Notes under the pieces: model-generated
Told to the model about the DNA's origin: nothing
Seen by the model: only the letters and a program-made list of their open reading frames with translations
Database searches by the model: none
Made by a program: the position numbers and the translations under genes
NCBI GenBank assembly: GCA_016789205.1
Contig: JAEURF010000101.1
Location: 1 to 6,421 of the forward strand
From: Anaerolineales bacterium
Lineage (GTDB): Bacteria > Chloroflexota > Anaerolineae > Anaerolineales > Villigracilaceae
Length of the DNA: 6,421 nt
Reading direction: 5' to 3'
Shown here: positions 1 to 4,791 of the stretch, in pieces
Layout of the letters: each line of letters opens with the position of its first letter
Numbering within the stretch: position 1 is the stretch's first letter

Positions 1-486
1 TTCTGAATTTTCATCACGCTTCAATATTGCTCCATTGCCATGAATAGTAAGCGGGTAAACAATTGGCGGAAGTGCTGTACCAACATCAGTGACGCTGATT
101 AACCATTCATACACAGGCGGAGATTGGTCAACTTGGGTGAAAACATATTCGCCAGGCATTAACTCAATCACAGATTGACCTAAGATTCCTGTATTACAAG
201 AATCAAATTGTTTTTCTGTATTCGCTGCCATAATGGCTTCGGCAAATGAGCATTTTCCATTTTGAATAAATGGATAGACTTCTTGCTCCAATGTATCCAC
301 ATAAATGACATTCTGCGGAGAAGCTGTTGCAGTTGGCGTGACAGGTTCACCCGTTGAGCCTGAGGCGATTTGCGTCACCGTTTCTTCCGTCGGGGAGTTT
401 GATTCTGCTGGGGTGCTGACGTCTCCACCTCCACAAGCAAGAGCAGTGAGCAATAAAAGAATGAATAAAACAATAAACGGACGCAT
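1..486 (-). CDS. Secreted lipoprotein with CSLREA-like motif, probable parallel beta-helix (partial, C-terminus off window)
   Basis: The reading frame is open from an ATG at 486 to the left edge, giving 162 complete codons. A strong Shine-Dalgarno AGGAGA (491-496, minus strand) lies 4 bases before the ATG and fixes the start. Residues 1-17 form a short signal peptide (MRPF, then a Leu-rich core) ending in TALAC, a relaxed lipobox, so Cys18 is the likely lipidated residue and the protein is exported and membrane-anchored. Residues 19-58 are a Ser/Thr/Pro/Glu-rich linker. Residues 79-90 (CSFAEAIMAANT) match the CSLREAI-AANT motif known from surface proteins that continue into right-handed beta-helix repeats. 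The following IELMPGEYVF (107-116) and PLTIHGNGAIL (145-155) look like the first helix rungs. It lies 53 bases downstream of the jelly-roll gene on the same strand. The ligand or substrate cannot be told, because the body of the protein is outside the window. Confidence 0.85.
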   Translation of the reverse strand, partial: MRPFIVLFILLLLTALACGGGDVSTPAESNSPTEETVTQIASGSTGEPVTPTATASPQNVIYVDTLEQEVYPFIQNGKCSFAEAIMAANTEKQFDSCNTGILGQSVIELMPGEYVFTQVDQSPPVYEWLISVTDVGTALPPIVYPLTIHGNGAILKRDENSE

Positions 487-490
487 AAAA

Positions 491-496
491 TCTCCT
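491..496 (-). promoter_or_regulatory. Shine-Dalgarno site of the CSLREA-like lipoprotein
   Basis: AGGAGA on the minus strand sits 4 bases before the ATG at 486. It supports independent translation initiation of the lipoprotein gene. No convincing -35/-10 pair or terminator hairpin was found in the 53-base gap 487-539, so co-transcription with the upstream minus-strand genes is possible. Confidence 0.7.
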
Positions 497-539
497 GAGT
501 TTATTTAATGTAAGGCATGGGCATAATCATCATGTCCTA

Positions 540-1268
540 TTAATTTAATTCTAAATCAGCAATCTCCAACCATGCTTCATCGCCTGCTAACACACCAAAA
601 GATAATTTTCCATCAGGCGTAAAAGATGCAAATTGATTATCAATCCAAATGACCAACCCCAGAGGTGGATTTGGATTTACTTGTGATTCAAATATTTGAA
701 TATCATCTATATACCAAGCTACAAGACTTTGATTTTGATTCCATTCAAGTTTGTAACTATGCCATTCAGTTGTATCAATATCAATTGTTTTTGAATCTTC
801 TTCAATGATTTTGCCCATTAATTTTCTTGTTTGCTCTTTTGAGAACGGAAATACAAAGCCTGCTGGAATTAACAAAGGATGAAACTTTGGCGAACGAAAA
901 CTTTGGGCAATGAATCCATTGGCTGGCTTGTCATTTTGAAAAGATAAATGATTTTCTTTCGATGCGCCAAAAAACCAAGCGGCGTTGGGTAGTGTGGGTA
1001 AACGGAATTTATTTCCACCAAAACCAAGTGACATGCCGAATGGGTCATTCCACAAGCCGAATCCCCAGGTTCCACTTAAGGGAAAAGCTGAGGTTCTAGC
1101 ACGCAGGCTCAATGTCAGAGAATGATGCGGAAAATCTTTGCGTTTGAGTCCAAAGTAATCATCAATCTGGGCAAAACGATACGCAGATGAATCTCCAGAT
1201 GGGATTTTTAAGATATATCCTTTTTCAGTTTTATCAATGCTTGCATTTTCTGTTGTTCTTGATTTCAT
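540..1268 (-). CDS. Concanavalin A-like jelly-roll (GH16-like) protein, probably non-catalytic
   Basis: A 242-residue protein of unknown function. The C-terminal half carries the hallmark of GH16/LamG-type jelly rolls: WHSYKLEW at 169-176, WYIDD at 185-189, then PLGLVIWIDNQ at 202-212 and a closing strand AWLEIADLEL. The N-terminal half has Gly/Trp/Phe-rich strands (GTWGFGLWNDPFG, 66-78) and LPNAAWFFGAS at 93-103, which I recall from uncharacterised Chloroflexota proteins. The GH16 catalytic signature ExDxxE is not visible, so hydrolase activity is doubtful and a carbohydrate- or lipid-binding role is only inference. There is no signal peptide or membrane helix, so it is probably cytoplasmic. 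The ATG overlaps the transporter stop by four bases (ATGA, 1265-1268), implying translational coupling; no clear Shine-Dalgarno precedes it. Confidence 0.85.
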   Translation of the reverse strand: MKSRTTENASIDKTEKGYILKIPSGDSSAYRFAQIDDYFGLKRKDFPHHSLTLSLRARTSAFPLSGTWGFGLWNDPFGMSLGFGGNKFRLPTLPNAAWFFGASKENHLSFQNDKPANGFIAQSFRSPKFHPLLIPAGFVFPFSKEQTRKLMGKIIEEDSKTIDIDTTEWHSYKLEWNQNQSLVAWYIDDIQIFESQVNPNPPLGLVIWIDNQFASFTPDGKLSFGVLAGDEAWLEIADLELN

Positions 1269-2152
1269 TTTTTATTTACCAACCAAACTCCAAAAATAAT
1301 AATAGCTCCGCCAATTAATGAAACGATTGTAATCGCTTCATTAATCAACACAGATGCTAATGCCGCTGTAATGAGAGGTTCGATATTAAAGAACACACCA
1401 ATTTGTGATGCGGGAATTGCTTGCAATGCATCGTAATAAGCAATGTATGCCAAGCCTGAACCTAAAATACCCAATACGAACATCGCATTCCAACCAGATG
1501 AGGTTAAGTTTTTAATTTCACTCAAGCCTGGTCCAAAACCAAATATCCAAATATTGGTTGTCAGCCAACCCAGTAACATCACAAAAAACATCATGCGTGT
1601 GGCAGGGTGTTTAGCGAGTTCTTTGCGTGAAAGAATAGTATAAACTGCCCAATTGAGTGAACTGGCTAAAATCAGAAAATCACCAAACGTACCTTCTTCA
1701 CCCGTAAATAATGCAGTGATATTGCCTTTGCTGACAATTAATAAAACGCCAAACGATGCTACAAGAATCCCGATAATTTGCAATCCGTTAAGTTTTTCTT
1801 TTAATGCAAGCCAACCAAGAATGGCAATAAAAACTGGTGCTGTGGCAACAATCCATGCAGTTGTAGTGGCTTTTGCCGTTTGCAAACCAGTGGCTTGTAA
1901 CCATTGATGAAATGTCACGCCAAGAAAACCAAGTAATGCGAAATACAACCATTCATTTTTTTCTGGCAATGCAAATTGTTTTCGCGCAAATACGGCTATG
2001 CCAAGAATCACCAACCCCATTGCGAATCTTAGCCAAACTATCGTAGCAGGAGAAACTTCTTGCAATGCAATTTTGGTCGCAATAAACGTGCCACCCCAAA
2101 CAACAACAGCAAACAATATTTCGAGATATGGAATCAGTTTTGATTTTGGCAT
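1265..2152 (-). CDS. EamA/DMT-family transporter (ten-helix drug/metabolite exporter type)
   Basis: A 295-residue integral membrane protein with the two-fold EamA repeat typical of the drug/metabolite transporter superfamily (family length about 290-310). Repeat 1 starts with VVWGGTFIATKIAL (17-30) and LRF (41-43) and ends with ATAPVFIAILGWLALKEKL (103-121). Repeat 2 has LNWAVYTILSRK (166-177) and ends with IEPLITAALASVLINEAIT (257-275), the second conserved 'P-x-x-x-x-L...E' helix pair. It would move a small metabolite across the inner membrane; the substrate cannot be predicted from sequence. It is first in a minus-strand group, coupled by a 4-base overlap to the jelly-roll gene, and divergent from the radical SAM gene 43 bases away. 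The start lacks a Shine-Dalgarno but has TATAAT only six bases upstream, suggesting a leaderless message. Confidence 0.95.
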   Translation of the reverse strand: MPKSKLIPYLEILFAVVVWGGTFIATKIALQEVSPATIVWLRFAMGLVILGIAVFARKQFALPEKNEWLYFALLGFLGVTFHQWLQATGLQTAKATTTAWIVATAPVFIAILGWLALKEKLNGLQIIGILVASFGVLLIVSKGNITALFTGEEGTFGDFLILASSLNWAVYTILSRKELAKHPATRMMFFVMLLGWLTTNIWIFGFGPGLSEIKNLTSSGWNAMFVLGILGSGLAYIAYYDALQAIPASQIGVFFNIEPLITAALASVLINEAITIVSLIGGAIIIFGVWLVNKK

Positions 2153-2158
2153 TTATGG

Positions 2159-2164
2159 ATTATA
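2159..2164 (-). promoter_or_regulatory. Candidate -10 box (TATAAT) for the EamA transporter operon
   Basis: A perfect TATAAT on the minus strand ends six bases before the transporter ATG. This would place the transcription start at or very near the ATG, and no Shine-Dalgarno is present, which fits a leaderless transcript. No good -35 is seen at 16-18 bases; the nearest, TTGATT, is at a short 14-base spacing. In A/T-rich intergenic DNA such a hexamer can occur by chance. Confidence 0.35.
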
Positions 2165-2185
2165 AAGCCTTGAGATAAAATCAAT

Positions 2186-2191
2186 AAGGAG
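2186..2191 (+). promoter_or_regulatory. Shine-Dalgarno site of the BchE-like radical SAM gene
   Basis: AAGGAG followed by four bases (AACC) and the ATG at 2196. It makes this the preferred start of the radical SAM protein. The plus-strand promoter must lie in the 43-base divergent gap or in the first codons of the transporter. TATAAA (2161-2166) with TTGATT (2140-2145) is a weak candidate at 15-base spacing. Confidence 0.75.
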
Positions 2192-2195
2192 AACC

Positions 2196-3701
2196 ATGTC
2201 AGCAAAAATTTTACTCATCAACCCCGCTCGGCATTTCATTGCAAACAAAGTGGGGCTTGGATATTTAACTCCGCTTGGATTGGTTTTACTTGGTGGTCCA
2301 TTAATTGATGCGGGTCATCAAGTTAAATTAATTGACCATGATATGAATGGTTGGTCTTTTCAAAAACTTGTCAATGAAATAAAAAAATTTCAACCCGATT
2401 ATATTTTGCTCGGTCATTCAGGTTCAACCGCTTCGCACAATATTGTTATACAAACTGTAAAAGAAATTCGCAAAAATTATTCAACTGCAAAAATTATTTA
2501 TGGTGGAGTATATCCGTCGTATGCCTACCAAAGTATTTTAGAGGATGTTCCAGAAATTGATGTGATTGTGCGTGGAGAAGGAGAGAAAACGCTTCTTGAC
2601 TTAATTTCTGCTTGCGAGCAAAACCTCAACATGAGTCAAGTCCGCGGCATTGTTTGGCGCAAAGATGGTGAAATCGTGGTCAATCATCCGCAACCAGCTA
2701 TTCAAAACTTGGATGAATATCGCCCAGGCTGGGAATTGTTAGAATGGGAAAATTATCAAATGTTCGGCTTTGACCATGCCGCAGGCTTACAATTTTCACG
2801 CGGTTGCACACTCACTTGCGTTTATTGTGGTCAATGGATGTTTTGGAAAAAGTGGCGGCATCGCAGTACAGACGATTTAGTAAAACAAATGAAAATATTA
2901 GCAAAAGATTATGGTGTCAAAATCATCTGGTTTGCAGATGAAAACTTCGCGGCTGATAGAGAACTAGCCAAAGAATTGCTAGAAAAAATTATCGAAGCCG
3001 ATTTAGGACTTTCCCTCAACCTCAACATGACCGCCGCTGACGTTGTCCGTGATGCGGATTTGCTTCCTCTTTATAAAAAAGCAGGTGTAGATTACATTGT
3101 GATGGGCGTTGAATCTTTGAAAGATAGTGTAGTTGTAGATATTCGTAAAAATAATCCATTTGCAATTTCAAAAGAAGCGGTCAGGCTTTTGCGAGAAAAT
3201 AGCATCATCAGCTTGACGAATATTATCTATGGCTTGGAAGAGGAATCTTGGAAAACATTATTTGAAAAATTCAAAGGTATGTTGGAGTTAGATTCTGATA
3301 TTTTGAACGCTATGTATCTCACGCCACACTTTTGGACATCCGATGGAAAATCCACAGACCCTAATAATATTATTCAAAAAGATTTAGCAAAATGGTCGTA
3401 TCGAAATCAAGTGATTGCAACTCCACACCTCAAACCAATTGAGTTATTTTTTGGTGTTAAGTTAACTGAAGCGTTTTTTCATCTCCGCCCCAAAGCCTTG
3501 TGGAGATTGGCTTTCCATAAAGATAAACACTACTTACAAATCATGCGTGATTCGATGTTAACTGGCATTCGTGTTGTCTTTGCCGAAATTCGGGAATTTT
3601 TGTTTGATACTGAATTTTCTCCGCAAGGTTCAACGGAAAAGATTCCTGGTCAGCCGAATCGAGGGGTAGAATCTTCACCATTAATTGAAAATGTGCTTTA
3701 A
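2196..3701 (+). CDS. Cobalamin-binding radical SAM protein, BchE-like (anaerobic Mg-protoporphyrin ester cyclase family)
   Basis: A 501-residue protein with a Rossmann-like cobalamin-binding domain (about 1-140: KILLINPAR, LLGGPLIDAGHQVKLID, IIYGGVYPSY, IDVIVRGEGEKT) and a radical SAM barrel (about 195-390). The [4Fe-4S] motif CTLTCVYC gives Cys204, Cys208 and Cys211, which would bind S-adenosylmethionine for radical chemistry. No DxHxxG cobalamin motif is visible, as in BchE and other B12-radical SAM proteins. From memory the resemblance to BchE is specific: LLEWENY before the cysteines, CGQWMFWKKWRHRS after them, then WFADENF, VVRDADLLPLYKKAG and IIYGLEEE, and a basic C-terminal helix region (420-470). 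BchE makes the isocyclic ring of bacteriochlorophyll under anoxia, but no other pigment gene is in view, so the substrate may differ and bchE is not assigned. Residues 475-501 are a hydrophilic tail. It leads a three-gene plus-strand group, 39 bases from the next gene. Confidence 0.9.
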   Translation: MSAKILLINPARHFIANKVGLGYLTPLGLVLLGGPLIDAGHQVKLIDHDMNGWSFQKLVNEIKKFQPDYILLGHSGSTASHNIVIQTVKEIRKNYSTAKIIYGGVYPSYAYQSILEDVPEIDVIVRGEGEKTLLDLISACEQNLNMSQVRGIVWRKDGEIVVNHPQPAIQNLDEYRPGWELLEWENYQMFGFDHAAGLQFSRGCTLTCVYCGQWMFWKKWRHRSTDDLVKQMKILAKDYGVKIIWFADENFAADRELAKELLEKIIEADLGLSLNLNMTAADVVRDADLLPLYKKAGVDYIVMGVESLKDSVVVDIRKNNPFAISKEAVRLLRENSIISLTNIIYGLEEESWKTLFEKFKGMLELDSDILNAMYLTPHFWTSDGKSTDPNNIIQKDLAKWSYRNQVIATPHLKPIELFFGVKLTEAFFHLRPKALWRLAFHKDKHYLQIMRDSMLTGIRVVFAEIREFLFDTEFSPQGSTEKIPGQPNRGVESSPLIENVL

Positions 3702-3710
3702 TCTATCGGG

Positions 3711-3716
3711 TATAAT
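3711..3716 (+). promoter_or_regulatory. Candidate internal -10 box (TATAAT) before the MBL-fold gene
   Basis: A perfect TATAAT lies in the 39-base gap between the radical SAM and hydrolase genes. TTGAAA (3685-3690, five of six to the -35 consensus) precedes it, but with a long 20-base spacer. A start about seven bases downstream would give a leader of about 18 bases that still carries the ribosome site at 3726-3730. This would allow the hydrolase and small protein to be expressed apart from the radical SAM gene. Confidence 0.4.
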
Positions 3717-3718
3717 AT

Positions 3719-3730
3719 CCTCTTTGGAGG
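3719..3730 (+). promoter_or_regulatory. Shine-Dalgarno GGAGG of the MBL-fold gene within a small inverted repeat
   Basis: GGAGG at 3726-3730 lies ten bases before the ATG at 3741, a strong but slightly distant ribosome site. CCTC (3719-3722) is exactly complementary to GAGG (3727-3730) across a four-base loop, so in a long read-through message the site could be folded into a short G/C-rich hairpin. Four base pairs is a weak stem and may be chance; the ribosome site itself is the firm part of this call. Confidence 0.55.
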
Positions 3731-3740
3731 CATTACTTAA

Positions 3741-4391
3741 ATGGAAATTACTTGGTACGGACATTCTTGTTTTCGATTAACTGAAAGAAATTATGCAACC
3801 GTGGTGACTGACCCGTTTGACCATAAAAAAGTCGGTTATGATGCGTTGAAACTCAAAGCTGAAATTGTGACAGTCAGTCACGATGCGCCGGGGCATAGCA
3901 ATGTAGATGTAGTTAAAGGAACAACACACACGCTCACTGGCGCAGGTGAATTTGAAATTGGTGGCGTATTTATTACAGCTGTGCAAACTGGTGGCGGAGG
4001 CGGTAAGAAAAATAAAGATAAAGTCCGCAACACGTTATATGTATTTGATTATGACGGCATCACCGTCGCTCACTTAGGCGATTTGCAAGAAGTCCCAACT
4101 CAAAGCGAAGTAGAAGCTTTAGGTACAGTCAACGTGCTTCTCGTCCCGGTAGGAGGCGGAAGTAGTTTGAATGCCGCAAAAGCATCTGAAGTGGTCAGTC
4201 TGATTGAACCTAATATCGTCATCCCAATGCATTATTCAACACCTGCGGCAAAAGTCAGCCTTGATTCGTTAAGTAAATTTCTCAAAGAAATGGGTTTGGG
4301 AAAAATAGATGCACAACCTTCGTTAAAAGCCACACGCTCTGGTTTGCCTGAAGAAACCAAAGTAGTGGTCTTAGATTATCAAAAAGGATAA
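3741..4391 (+). CDS. Metallo-beta-lactamase-fold metal-dependent hydrolase (UlaG-like / Lactamase_B_3 type)
   Basis: A 216-residue cytoplasmic protein, about the usual length for single-domain members of this group. It opens with ITWYGHSCFRL (3-13), the typical first strand with His8, followed by TDPF (Asp24). The metal-site loop is TVSHDAPGHSN (44-54; His47 and His52), a variant of the HxHxDH motif. Downstream are AHLGDL (110-115; His111, Asp114) and PMHYSTP (162-168; His164), the remaining expected metal ligands. A Gly-rich then Lys-rich loop lies at 84-94 (GGGGG, KKNKDK). The family hydrolyses ester, lactone or phosphodiester-type bonds using one or two metal ions; the substrate here is unknown. 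It is followed after one base by a small alpha/beta protein, so the two are very likely co-translated and functionally linked. A role in processing the product of the upstream radical SAM enzyme is only a guess. Confidence 0.9.
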   Translation: MEITWYGHSCFRLTERNYATVVTDPFDHKKVGYDALKLKAEIVTVSHDAPGHSNVDVVKGTTHTLTGAGEFEIGGVFITAVQTGGGGGKKNKDKVRNTLYVFDYDGITVAHLGDLQEVPTQSEVEALGTVNVLLVPVGGGSSLNAAKASEVVSLIEPNIVIPMHYSTPAAKVSLDSLSKFLKEMGLGKIDAQPSLKATRSGLPEETKVVVLDYQKG

Positions 4392-4392
4392 T

Positions 4393-4695
4393 ATGCCAGT
4401 CAAAGTCATTATGACTTGGGATATCGCGGCAGAACGCGACCAAGAATATTTTGAGTTCATCATCGGTGAGTTTGTGCCGGGCGTGCAACGGCTCGGCTTG
4501 CAACCTTCTGAAGCATGGGCAACTTTATATGGTGCATATCCGCAAATTCAGGTGGGCTTGCTTGCATCCGATGCACCACAAGCGCGCGAGATTCTTTCAT
4601 CGAATGAATGGTCTCTTTTACAAGAGCGTTTGTTTGGTTATGTAAAAAATTATTCGCATAAAATTGTGCAAGTACGAACAGGATTTCAATTCTAA
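4393..4695 (+). CDS. Small conserved-looking alpha/beta protein, possible dimeric ferredoxin-like (ABM/NIPSNAP-like) fold
   Basis: A 100-residue soluble protein that I cannot assign to a named family. The predicted order is strand (VKVIMTWDI), long helix (about 13-35, RDQEYFEFIIGEFVPGVQRL), two strands (about 38-58, SEAWATLYG and QIQVGLLAS), helix (60-87) and a final strand (HKIVQVRTGF). This beta-alpha-beta-beta-alpha-beta layout is that of dimeric alpha/beta-barrel (ferredoxin-like) proteins, some of which bind heme or act as small monooxygenases; that comparison is inference from layout only. The helices are amphipathic and rich in Phe, Tyr and Trp. AAGGA (4384-4388), inside the last hydrolase codons, serves as ribosome site, and only one base separates TAA and ATG. 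It is therefore an operon partner of the hydrolase. The gene ends just before a pair of hairpins. Confidence 0.8.
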   Translation: MPVKVIMTWDIAAERDQEYFEFIIGEFVPGVQRLGLQPSEAWATLYGAYPQIQVGLLASDAPQAREILSSNEWSLLQERLFGYVKNYSHKIVQVRTGFQF

Positions 4696-4701
4696 CGATG
4701 C

Positions 4702-4765
4702 CATTGCAAGTCGCACACTTGCACTTAGCAATGAAGCAATCTCCAACTTAATCATAAGATTGCTT
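4702..4765 (+). terminator. Two abutting hairpins after the radical SAM/MBL operon, probable weak terminator or attenuator
   Basis: Hairpin 1: CATTGCAAGT (4702-4711) pairs with ACTT-A-GCAATG (4723-4733), ten base pairs with one bulged A. An alternative fold is a perfect 7-bp stem, TGCAAGT (4705-4711) with ACTTGCA (4717-4723), loop CGCAC. Hairpin 2 begins at the next base: AAGCAATCT (4734-4742) pairs perfectly with AGATTGCTT (4757-4765), nine base pairs with a 14-base loop. The tail (TTTCGGTTTG, from 4764) is only modestly U-rich, so this is not a textbook intrinsic terminator. It fills most of the gap between the operon and the glycosyltransferase gene. Confidence 0.5.
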
Positions 4766-4791
4766 TCGGTTTGTAATGACAAAATAAATTT

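Noticed and set aside
305..508. Plus-strand open frame of 67 codons
   Set aside because: It lies antisense to the lipoprotein gene, which has a signal peptide, a lipobox and a good ribosome site; the plus-strand protein has no recognisable features.
487..539. Possible promoter or terminator between the jelly-roll and lipoprotein genes
   Set aside because: No hairpin with a U-run and no spaced -35/-10 pair was found; only the ribosome site is supported.
869..1075. Minus-strand open frame of 68 codons
   Set aside because: It is an out-of-frame shadow inside the jelly-roll gene on the same strand.
1443..1907. Two plus-strand open frames (1443-1643 and 1653-1907)
   Set aside because: Both are antisense to the well-supported EamA transporter and have no ribosome site or domain resemblance.
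3777..3986. Minus-strand open frame of 69 codons
   Set aside because: Antisense shadow of the MBL-fold hydrolase.
4282..4503. Minus-strand open frame of 73 codons
   Set aside because: It spans the hydrolase/small-protein junction antisense and shows no sign of being a protein.
4451..4645. Plus-strand open frame of 64 codons inside the small alpha/beta gene
   Set aside because: The 100-codon frame has a ribosome site, tight operon spacing and a sensible fold pattern; this alternative frame is Cys/His-rich noise.
4770..4783. Third small inverted repeat TTTGT-AATG-ACAAA before the glycosyltransferase start
   Set aside because: Only 5 A/T-rich base pairs; expected by chance in this composition.
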